Origin: Candidatus Omnitrophota bacterium
GTDB lineage: Bacteria > Omnitrophota > Gorgyraeia > JABMQH01
Reading direction: 5' to 3'
DNA length: 6,591 nucleotides
Assembly: GCA_026387595.1 (NCBI GenBank)
Contig: JAPLLL010000109.1
Location: 1-6,591 of the forward strand
Shown: piece by piece, positions 1-5,445 of the stretch
Layout of the letters: every line of letters starts with the position of its first letter
Position numbering within the stretch: position 1 is the first letter of the stretch
Translations under genes and position numbers: made by a program
The notes under the pieces: generated by a model
What the model saw: the letters and a program-made list of their open reading frames with translations, nothing else
Told to the model about the DNA's origin: nothing
Databases searched by the model: none

Positions 1-479
1 GCAGGGTGGGGCTTTTGCACGATATCGGCAAGGCCGTCAGCCACGAGGTCGAAGGCAACCACGCCAAGATCGGCGCCGACCTGACCCGAAAATTCAACGA
101 GCCCGAAAGCGTGATCCACGCCGTGGAGAGCCACCACCAGGATGTCGAGGCTAAGACGCTTCTTGCGGTCCTGTGCCAGGCAGCGGACGCTATAAGCGCG
201 ACAAGGCCGGGCGCCAGGCGCGAGACGCTTGAGATCTACGTAAAGAGGCTTGAAAAACTTGAATCCATAGCGGATTCGTTCAAAGGTGTTGAAAAGGCAT
301 ACGCGATCCAGGCCGGAAGAGAGGTCAGGGTCATAGTCCAGCCGGAAAAGATAACGGACCAGGACGCTGTTATTATGGCGCGCGATATTACCAAAAAGAT
401 CGAAGAAGGGCTTGAGTACCCCGGACAGATAAAAGTCATAGTAATACGGGAGACCAGGGCCATAGAGTACGCAAAATAA
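1..479 (+). CDS. rny: Ribonuclease Y, C-terminal part (5' end outside window)
   Basis: RNase Y is a membrane-anchored endoribonuclease that starts mRNA decay in many bacteria. Only the last ~158 residues are here; the frame is open to the left edge, so the GTG at base 6 is not the start. The visible part begins inside the HD phosphohydrolase domain: the metal-binding HD pair is in LLHDIGKA, followed by HEVEGNHAKIGA and SHHQDVEAKT. The family signature QAADAISATRPGARRE follows, then KRLEKLE, GVEKAYAIQAGREVRV and the standard C-terminal end, RETRAIEYAK. The N-terminal membrane helix, coiled coil and KH domain must lie upstream. The TAA stop overlaps the ribosome-binding site of ymdB, a frequent partner of rny, which supports co-transcription. 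No motif in the visible part is missing. Identification is near certain. Confidence 0.96.
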   Translation, partial: RVGLLHDIGKAVSHEVEGNHAKIGADLTRKFNEPESVIHAVESHHQDVEAKTLLAVLCQAADAISATRPGARRETLEIYVKRLEKLESIADSFKGVEKAYAIQAGREVRVIVQPEKITDQDAVIMARDITKKIEEGLEYPGQIKVIVIRETRAIEYAK

Positions 480-483
480 GGAG
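478..483 (+). promoter_or_regulatory. Shine-Dalgarno site of ymdB
   Basis: AAGGAG, a near-perfect Shine-Dalgarno sequence, lies 5 nt before the ymdB ATG and overlaps the rny TAA stop (477-479). It fixes the ymdB start and implies that ribosomes ending rny could feed directly into ymdB. It is the strongest such site in the window. Confidence 0.85.
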
Positions 484-488
484 AACGA

Positions 489-1268
489 ATGCGCGTATTG
501 GTGATAGGCGATATAGTGGGCCAGCCGGGAAGGAACGCGATAAAAAACCTGGTGCCTGCTTTGAAAAAAGAAGAACACATTGATTTTGTTATCGCAAACG
601 CCGAGAACGCGGCCGGTGGAAGCGGCGTCACGCCGCAGATAGCCGACGAGCTTTTCGGTTACGGCGTAGACGTGATGACAACGGGAGATCACATCTGGAA
701 CAGGAAAGAAATAGCCCCTTATCTTGATAAAAACAACAGGCTACTCAGGCCCGCGAATTACCCGAAGGGCGCGCCTGGCTCGGGTTCGTGCGTTGTGAGC
801 GCGGGAGCCGTTAATGTCGGCGTAATAAACCTGGCCGGCAGGGTATTCATGGACCCGATAGAGTGCCCGTTTAAGACGGTAAGGGAAGAGATTGAAAAAC
901 TGAAAGCATCCACAAAGATCATCTTTGTGGATATCCACGCCGAGGCGACAAGCGAAAAAGTAGCGCTCGGCTGGTTCCTGGACGGGGTAGTTACCTGCGT
1001 TTTTGGCACGCACACGCATATACAGACAGCGGACGAACGGATATTGCATAAGGGCACCGCATACATAACGGATCTCGGCATGACCGGCCCGTACGAATCC
1101 GTGATAGGCCGCCGCGTGGACCAGATCCTTACAAGATTCGTAACGCAGTTGCCGACAAGATTCGAAATGGCCGAGGCCGATGTAAAACTTGCCGGCGCGA
1201 TAGTGGACGTGGACGAAAAAAACGGCAAAGCAACCGCGATAAACAGGATCCAGGTAGAAGATAAATAG
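489..1268 (+). CDS. ymdB: YmdB-family metallophosphoesterase (TIGR00282)
   Basis: A 259-residue cytoplasmic calcineurin-like phosphoesterase. The Bacillus subtilis homologue hydrolyses cyclic nucleotides and affects biofilm and motility decisions; the role here is inferred from family. Metal-site residues fall at the expected positions: D8 in GDIVGQPGR, E39-N40 in NAENAAGG, H68, H150 in VDIHAEATSEK, and H175 and H177 in GTHTHIQTAD. The C-terminal part holds ITDLGMTGP and VIGRR, also typical. Length matches the family (about 260). The ATG is supported by a strong AAGGAG site and by the family N terminus, MRVLVIGDI. One deviation: position 67 is Asp (TTGDHIW) where characterised members have Asn (GNH); Asp can also bind metal, so activity is probably kept. 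The gene follows rny, its common neighbour, and ends 2 bp before xseA. It contains a strong inverted repeat at 908-938. Confidence 0.95.
   Translation: MRVLVIGDIVGQPGRNAIKNLVPALKKEEHIDFVIANAENAAGGSGVTPQIADELFGYGVDVMTTGDHIWNRKEIAPYLDKNNRLLRPANYPKGAPGSGSCVVSAGAVNVGVINLAGRVFMDPIECPFKTVREEIEKLKASTKIIFVDIHAEATSEKVALGWFLDGVVTCVFGTHTHIQTADERILHKGTAYITDLGMTGPYESVIGRRVDQILTRFVTQLPTRFEMAEADVKLAGAIVDVDEKNGKATAINRIQVEDK
908..932. repeat. Perfect inverted repeat inside ymdB (12-bp arms, 1-nt centre)
   Basis: ATCCACAAAGAT at 908-919 is followed by a single C and then its exact reverse complement ATCTTTGTGGAT at 921-932. As RNA it could form a stem of about 10 pairs with an AUCAU loop. It lies in the codons for STKIIFVDI, just before catalytic H150. 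No U-tract follows, so it does not look like an intrinsic terminator. Function unknown. Confidence 0.8.
927..938. repeat. 12-bp perfect palindrome overlapping the previous repeat
   Basis: GTGGATATCCAC is its own reverse complement. Its left half is part of the right arm of the inverted repeat at 908-932, so the ATCCAC at 933-938 competes with the ATCCAC at 908-913 for the same GTGGAT. It codes for VDIH, containing conserved H150, so coding constraint may explain part of it. Confidence 0.7.
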
Positions 1269-1270
1269 CC

Positions 1271-2479
1271 GTGAAAAAAGAAACAAGGCACATCTATAAG
1301 GTAAGCGAGCTTGCGCGCGAGGCGCGCATGCTGCTTGAAGGAGCGTTCTCGGCTGTCTGGGTTGAAGGCGAGATATCCAATCTGCTTTTACATTCCTCGG
1401 GCCATATGTATTTCAGCTTGAAGGACGAGGCCGCTGTATTAAGCTGCGCGATGTTCAGGCCCGTGAATCAGCAGCTGAAATTCGCGCCTAAAGAGGGCAT
1501 GCAGGTTTTATGCCTGGGCCGCGTCAGCATCTACGACAAGCAGGGTAAATACCAGCTTTACGTGCAGGCGATGGAACCAAATGGTGCCGGCGCGCTCCAA
1601 ATCGCGTTTGAGCAGCTGAAAGAAAAATTACAAAAAGAGGGGCTGTTCGATAAGGCGCATAAAAAACCGATCCCGTTCCTGCCGCAGCGTATAGGGATCG
1701 TCACTTCGCCTACGGGCGCCGCGATACGGGATATATTGAATATTTTAAGGCGCAGGTTCCCGAATGTTGAAATAATACTTAACCCGGTAAGGGTGCAGGG
1801 AGACGGCGCCTCAGCAGAGATCGCAAACGCCATTAAAGAATTTAACGAATACGGGAAGATAGATGTGTTGATCGTAGGCCGGGGAGGCGGCAGCATAGAG
1901 GACCTTTGGGCGTTTAATGAAGAGATAGTCGCAAGGGCGATATACGATTCAAAAATACCTGTTGTTTCCGCCGTAGGGCATGAAATCGATTTTACGATAG
2001 CGGATTTTGTGGCCGACATGCGCGCGCCTACGCCGTCGGCGGCCGCCGAACTTGTTGTGCCGGAAAAAAAAGAGATGGCTTCAACGTTAGAGACAAATTC
2101 GACAAGGCTTGCAAACGGCCTGCTGAACCGGCTCAACGCGCTGAAAGAAAAATTAAACCGGCTGAAGACCAGCTACGTCCTGCGGCAGCCGCTTAACCTG
2201 GTCTTGCAATTAAAACAAAGAATAGACGACCTCGGAAACGACCTGGCGGTTAGGATGGGCCACGTACTTGAACTTAGCATGGGAGATTTTAAAACGCTGA
2301 TAGGCAGACTCGAGGCGCTGAGCCCGCTTGCGATACTCGGGCGCGGCTATAGCATAACGTTCAATAAGGTGGACGGCAAGATTATAAAGAACGCAGCACC
2401 ACTAAAATGTGGCGATAGAGTAGAAACAAGAGTTTGTAAAGGAAAATTTATAAGCATAGTAGACAAGATAACCGATTAA
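1271..2479 (+). CDS. xseA: Exodeoxyribonuclease VII large subunit
   Basis: Catalytic subunit of ExoVII, which degrades single-stranded DNA from both ends to oligonucleotides and acts in repair; it works as a complex with several XseB chains. The 402 residues show an N-terminal OB fold (about 7-103, with VWVEGEISN and SGHMYFSLKD), then the catalytic domain: RIGIVTSPTGAAIRDIL (140-156), VGRGGGSIEDLWAFN (202-216), VGHEIDFTIADFVADMRAPTPSAAAE (235-260). D154, R204, H237 and D240 match residues important in the E. coli enzyme, each shifted by one. A helical, coiled-coil-like stretch (about 265-345) binds XseB, and SPLAILGRGYSIT (351-363) is the typical end motif. It is shorter than E. coli XseA (456), mainly in the coiled coil. 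The start is GTG, 2 bp after ymdB, with only a weak upstream AGG; it is chosen because YKVSELAREA is the expected N terminus. Confidence 0.97.
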   Translation: MKKETRHIYKVSELAREARMLLEGAFSAVWVEGEISNLLLHSSGHMYFSLKDEAAVLSCAMFRPVNQQLKFAPKEGMQVLCLGRVSIYDKQGKYQLYVQAMEPNGAGALQIAFEQLKEKLQKEGLFDKAHKKPIPFLPQRIGIVTSPTGAAIRDILNILRRRFPNVEIILNPVRVQGDGASAEIANAIKEFNEYGKIDVLIVGRGGGSIEDLWAFNEEIVARAIYDSKIPVVSAVGHEIDFTIADFVADMRAPTPSAAAELVVPEKKEMASTLETNSTRLANGLLNRLNALKEKLNRLKTSYVLRQPLNLVLQLKQRIDDLGNDLAVRMGHVLELSMGDFKTLIGRLEALSPLAILGRGYSITFNKVDGKIIKNAAPLKCGDRVETRVCKGKFISIVDKITD

Positions 2480-2487
2480 GTACCATC

Positions 2488-2492
2488 TGGAG
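2488..2492 (+). promoter_or_regulatory. Shine-Dalgarno site of xseB
   Basis: TGGAG lies 7 nt before the xseB ATG, in the 20-bp gap after xseA, which is the largest gap between genes in the window. It supports the ATG at 2500 as the start. Confidence 0.6.
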
Positions 2493-2499
2493 ACTGAAT

Positions 2500-2730
2500 A
2501 TGGCTGAACAAAATTTCGAAAAAGCGCTTGAACGGCTTGAAAAGATAGTAAATGAACTGGAAGGCGGGGAACTTTCGCTGGATGCCGCGCTTAAGATGTA
2601 TGATGAGGGTGTAAAGCTGGTGCAGTTATGCTCAAAAAAACTTGACGCCGCACAGAAAAAAATAGAGGTCCTGACAAAGACATCATCCGGCAAATTCCAG
2701 GTTAAGCCGTTTGAAGAGGGCTCGGATTAA
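2500..2730 (+). CDS. xseB: Exodeoxyribonuclease VII small subunit
   Basis: A 76-residue all-helical protein, the usual size for XseB. The family signature is complete: FEKALERLEKIVNELEGGELSLDAALKMYDEGVKL forms the first helix, conserved turn and second helix, followed by LVQLCSKKLDAAQKKIEVL. XseB has no catalytic residues; it forms a coiled-coil hairpin on the XseA helical region and is required for ExoVII activity. It sits 20 bp downstream of xseA, the common arrangement, which would favour co-ordinated production of the two subunits. The last ~15 residues (TKTSSGKFQVKPFEEGSD) are variable in the family. Stop TAA is 2 bp before the ispA GTG. Confidence 0.96.
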   Translation: MAEQNFEKALERLEKIVNELEGGELSLDAALKMYDEGVKLVQLCSKKLDAAQKKIEVLTKTSSGKFQVKPFEEGSD

Positions 2731-2732
2731 AA

Positions 2733-3284
2733 GTGGATATAAAGGCTTTATTGCATAAAAGAAAGATCCGGATAGACAAAAGACTGGATGAGATACTGCC
2801 TAAAAAGGATACCATGCCAAAAGGGCTGCACAGGGCAATGTGTTACAGCGTGTTTTCAGGCGGCAAACGCATAAGGCCTATCCTTACGATAGAAAGCTGT
2901 GTTTGCTGCGGCGGCAAAGCCGAGGACGCCCTATTAGCAGCATGCGCAATAGAACTTGTCCATACATTTTCATTGATACATGACGACCTGCCTGCCATGG
3001 ATAATGACGATTACAGGCGCGGCCGGCCCGCATGCCATAAGAAGTTCAACGAGGCAACAGCGATCTTGGCGGGCGACAGCCTTTTGTCGCTGTCATTTGA
3101 AACGCTGAGCCGTGAAAAGAACGCAAAAATCGCATCAAGCCTTGTAAAAGAACTAAGCCTCTCAACCGGAAGCCTTGGCATGACAGGCGGCCAAGCCGCT
3201 GACATGGACCATAAAGGCAGAAAAAAAAATACAAAGACACTGGATTATATAAATCTTCACAAAACAGCTGCATTAATAAATTAA
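2733..3284 (+). CDS. ispA: Polyprenyl synthase, N-terminal two thirds (ends at premature stop)
   Basis: This 183-residue reading frame encodes the N-terminal part of a short-chain trans-prenyltransferase, which condenses DMAPP/GPP with IPP to give GPP or FPP for undecaprenyl phosphate, quinones and similar products. It carries SVFSGGKRIRPIL (39-51, IPP-binding basic residues), AACAIELVHTFSLIHDDLPAMDNDDYRRGRP (the first aspartate-rich motif in its bacterial DDx4D form, D84-D85-D90), AGDSLLSLSFETL, GSLGMTGGQAADMD and LHKTAALI. It then reaches TAA one codon later, where intact homologues continue. The GTG start is 2 bp after xseB, with GAGGG 12 nt upstream; MDIKALLHKRK is the expected beginning. 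Without the second aspartate-rich motif this piece alone should not be active. A run of nine A at 3221-3229 does not shift the frame, since conserved sequence continues after it. Confidence 0.88.
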   Translation: MDIKALLHKRKIRIDKRLDEILPKKDTMPKGLHRAMCYSVFSGGKRIRPILTIESCVCCGGKAEDALLAACAIELVHTFSLIHDDLPAMDNDDYRRGRPACHKKFNEATAILAGDSLLSLSFETLSREKNAKIASSLVKELSLSTGSLGMTGGQAADMDHKGRKKNTKTLDYINLHKTAALIN

Positions 3285-3286
3285 AG

Positions 3287-3544
3287 ATGGGCGCTATCTG
3301 CGCGGGCGCAGGAATAAAAAAGATAAATGCGATGGGAAGATTCGGCCTGTATATAGGAGAGGCGTTTCAGGTAGTGGACGATATCCTGGATAAAAATGAT
3401 TCAATACGCGTCCTTGGCAAAGAAAGCGCCTGCCGAAAAGCGCGGCGTCTTACAAAAGATGCAGAAATGAGCCTTTCCTGCTTCGGCAAAAGGGCCGATA
3501 CGCTGAAAGACATTGCCTTGTACTTGGTTGAGAGAAAATTTTAA
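3287..3544 (+). CDS. ispA: Polyprenyl synthase, C-terminal part (in a different frame, internally deleted)
   Basis: An 85-residue frame that continues the preceding synthase in the -1 frame. It starts with MGAICAGAG, the helix that normally follows HKTAALIxxSV, then has GLYIGEAFQVVDDILD with the second aspartate-rich motif (D31, D32, D35), which binds the allylic diphosphate through Mg2+. After VLGK (42-45) it jumps straight to ESACRKARRLTKDAEMSLSCFG and the usual end ALYLVERKF. The segment expected after VLGK, of the type TGSDxxxxKxTY and containing a conserved lysine, is absent. The ATG lies 2 nt after the upstream TAA, so reinitiation is possible, but no Shine-Dalgarno sequence is evident. 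It overlaps dxs by one base. Most likely the tail of a decayed gene; a co-assembling split enzyme is the less likely alternative. Confidence 0.7.
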   Translation: MGAICAGAGIKKINAMGRFGLYIGEAFQVVDDILDKNDSIRVLGKESACRKARRLTKDAEMSLSCFGKRADTLKDIALYLVERKF

Positions 3545-5445
3545 TGGGTAAATTGCTGGATACAATAAACAGCCCGGCTGATTTAAAAAAGATACCCGTA
3601 GCGCAGCTGCCGCAGCTTGCGCAGGAGATACGCGAAGAGATCATCCGCGTTATATGTAAAAGCGGCGGACACATAGCCTCCAGCCTTGGCGCTGTTGAGA
3701 TCACGATCGCCCTGCATTATCTTTTGAACGCGCCCGATGATGTTATAGTATGGGACGTGGGCCACCAGGCATACGCGCACAAGCTCCTTACCGGAAGGAG
3801 AGATGGTTTTCCTACGATAAGACAGATGGGCGGCTTAAGCGGATTCCCGAACAAAAACGAAAGTCCGTACGACGCGTTTACCGTGGGCCACAGCTCCAAC
3901 TCCATATCAAACGCGCTCGGCCTTATTACCGCAAACGGCCTTAAGGGCAAGAACAATAAAATAGTCGCTGTCATAGGCGATGCCGCGCTTGCAGGCGGTA
4001 TGGCGTCTGAGGCGTTAAATCACGCCGGGCATTTGGGAAAGAACCTGATCATTATACTGAATGACAATGAAATTTCCATTTCGCCTACTATCGGCGCCTT
4101 AAGCAAATACCTGAACAGGATACTCACGAACCCGTTGTATAACAGGGTGCGCAAGGACGTAGAGTCCCTCCTGAAAAAAATGCCGAAATTCGGATATTCC
4201 GCGTACAGGGCGGCGAAGCGTTTTGAGGAGGGCATTACGAATCTGCTGACCGCCGGTATACTATTTGAGGAAATGGGTTTCAGGTATTTCGGGCCGATAG
4301 ACGGCCACAACACAACTATCCTCATTGAGATGTTCAAAAAGGTGATGGACCTGAAAGAGCCGGTGTTAATACACGTCAATACCAAAAAGGGCAAAGGCTA
4401 TAAATATGCCGAAGAATCCCCGACCGCGTTCCACAGCGCCCCGCCGTTCGAGATCGAGACAGGCGAAAAGCGCGTTATATCGAACGGAGAAGTGCAGGTT
4501 ATAAAGGGGAGGACTTATACAGAGGTATTCGGCCAGCACATGGTTGAGATAGGCAAAAAATATGGAAATGTCGTAGCGGTCACCGCAGCAATGCCTGATG
4601 GCACGGGCCTTACAGAATTTTCCAAGGAATTCCCGGCCAGGTTTTTTGACGTCGGTATCGCGGAGGGGCACGCTGTCGGATTTGCCGCCGGCCTTTCGCG
4701 GGGAGGATTAAAACCGGTTGTGGCCGTATACTCCACGTTTTTACAGAGGGCATATGATCAGCTTGTGCATGACATTGCGCTGCAGAACCTTGACGCCGTA
4801 TTTGTCTTAGACAGGGCGGGCCTCGTGGGCGAAGACGGGCCTACGCACCACGGCCTGTTTGACATAGCGTTTCTAAGGCATATACCGCATATGACGCTTA
4901 TGGCGCCTAAAGATACGGACGAACTGAAGTTTATGCTTGATTTTGCGGTTGAGTACAAAGGAATGACAGCGATACGCTATCCGCGGGGAACGGAAATGCA
5001 GTTATCAGTTGTTAGTTCTCAGTTCTCAGTTCCAGAAGTACAACTTGGGAAAGCCGAAATTTTAAAAGAAGGAAAAGACGTTGCTATCCTTGCGCTGGGC
5101 AGCATGGTGTGGGCCGGACAGCAGGCCGCCAAGATCCTGGAAAAGGACAACATAGACTGCGCCGTGATAAATGCGCGGTTCGTAAAGCCGCTTGATGAAG
5201 AATTGTTGAAAAATTTGTCAAAAAGGATTAAATTATTATTTGTTACACTGGAAGAGGGGGTAATTGAAGGCGGGTTCGGCAGCGCCATCCTGGAATTTTT
5301 TGAAAAAGAAGGCATAAAGGCTAACGTAAAAAGAATAGGCCTGCCCAGTGAATTCATAGAGCACGGCACGCGCGAGCAGCTTTTTAAGAAATACGGCCTT
5401 ACCCCGCAGGCGGTTGCAGCGGCCATAAAGGAACAGCTTAAATGA
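3544..5445 (+). CDS. dxs: 1-deoxy-D-xylulose-5-phosphate synthase
   Basis: A thiamine-diphosphate enzyme that joins pyruvate and glyceraldehyde 3-phosphate into DXP, the first step of the MEP isoprenoid pathway and a precursor for thiamine and pyridoxal. The 633 residues cover all three domains. N-terminal ThDP domain: GGHIASSLGAVE (H43), WDVGHQAYAHKLLTGR (70-85), TVGHSSNSIS, VIGDAALAGGMASEALNHAG (144-162, Mg/ThDP motif) with LNDNEISIS, and FGPIDGHN (249-256). Pyrimidine-binding domain: VTAAMPDGTGL, RFFDVGIAEGHAV with catalytic E374, and DRAGLVGEDGPTHHG. C-terminal domain: about 500-633. Deviations: GDA instead of the common GDG, and IAEGHAV instead of IAEQHAV; catalytic residues are kept. 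Linker residues 486-496 come from a heptad-repeat insertion. The ATG overlaps the ispA stop by one base, with GAGAGA 8 nt upstream. The reading frame is intact, so activity is expected. Confidence 0.97.
   Translation: MGKLLDTINSPADLKKIPVAQLPQLAQEIREEIIRVICKSGGHIASSLGAVEITIALHYLLNAPDDVIVWDVGHQAYAHKLLTGRRDGFPTIRQMGGLSGFPNKNESPYDAFTVGHSSNSISNALGLITANGLKGKNNKIVAVIGDAALAGGMASEALNHAGHLGKNLIIILNDNEISISPTIGALSKYLNRILTNPLYNRVRKDVESLLKKMPKFGYSAYRAAKRFEEGITNLLTAGILFEEMGFRYFGPIDGHNTTILIEMFKKVMDLKEPVLIHVNTKKGKGYKYAEESPTAFHSAPPFEIETGEKRVISNGEVQVIKGRTYTEVFGQHMVEIGKKYGNVVAVTAAMPDGTGLTEFSKEFPARFFDVGIAEGHAVGFAAGLSRGGLKPVVAVYSTFLQRAYDQLVHDIALQNLDAVFVLDRAGLVGEDGPTHHGLFDIAFLRHIPHMTLMAPKDTDELKFMLDFAVEYKGMTAIRYPRGTEMQLSVVSSQFSVPEVQLGKAEILKEGKDVAILALGSMVWAGQQAAKILEKDNIDCAVINARFVKPLDEELLKNLSKRIKLLFVTLEEGVIEGGFGSAILEFFEKEGIKANVKRIGLPSEFIEHGTREQLFKKYGLTPQAVAAAIKEQLK
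4999..5033 (+). repeat. Five tandem CAGTTNT-like heptads inside dxs
   Basis: The 35 bp divide into CAGTTAT, CAGTTGT, TAGTTCT, CAGTTCT, CAGTTCC: a 7-base period with AGTT fixed in every unit. They are read as QLSVVSSQFSV plus Pro (residues 486-497) in the linker between the pyrimidine-binding and C-terminal domains of Dxs. Removing the 33 bases at 4999-5031 would join TEM to PEVQLGKAE in frame, giving a normal linker, so an 11-codon insertion is likely. Codons here (TTA, TCA, GTT, AGT, TCT) differ from nearby usage. Similar AGTT-heptad repeats are scattered in many bacterial genomes, as far as I recall; they have no agreed function. Confidence 0.8.
5428..5433 (+). promoter_or_regulatory. Shine-Dalgarno site of gltX within dxs
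   Basis: AAGGAA lies 8 nt before the ATG at 5442 and 14 nt before the in-frame ATG at 5448. The spacing favours 5442, whose ATG overlaps the dxs TGA as ATGA, the usual form for translational coupling. Confidence 0.6.

Larger units (their letters stand above)
2733..3544 (+). pseudogene. ispA: Interrupted polyprenyl (farnesyl/geranyl) diphosphate synthase locus
   Basis: The two adjacent reading frames at 2733-3284 and 3287-3544 are successive parts of one IspA-type prenyltransferase. The frame shifts by -1 between them. From KTAALI to KMGAICAGA there are only 5 nt where homologues have about 4 residues, a net loss of about 7 nt. The C-terminal part also lacks about 20 residues after the second aspartate-rich motif. 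Together the pieces total about 270 residues against about 290-300 normally. Two separate lesions argue for gene decay rather than one base-call error. Family comparison is from memory, not an alignment run here. Confidence 0.75.

Noticed and set aside
908..932. Inverted repeat in ymdB as an intrinsic terminator
   Set aside because: No U-tract follows, the stem is only moderately GC-rich, and coding continues through conserved residues.
3073..3090. Short inverted repeat GCGACA / TGTCGC in ispA
   Set aside because: Six-bp arms with a 6-nt loop are expected by chance in a sequence of this length, and nothing nearby suggests a role.
3221..3229. Run of nine A in ispA as the cause of the frameshift
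   Set aside because: Conserved synthase sequence (LDYINLHKTAALI) continues in the same frame after the run, so the shift occurs later, at about 3279-3284.
3270..3290. Programmed -1 ribosomal frameshift joining the two ispA halves
   Set aside because: No slippery X-XXY-YYZ heptamer, no clear downstream hairpin or pseudoknot, and no internal Shine-Dalgarno was seen. The joined product would still miss residues at the junction and the later 20-residue segment.
4999..5033. Heptad array as a CRISPR array or phase-variation tract
   Set aside because: There are no spacers, so it is not CRISPR. Adding or removing one 7-bp unit would shift the dxs frame and kill an essential gene, so switching is unlikely, though I cannot exclude it.
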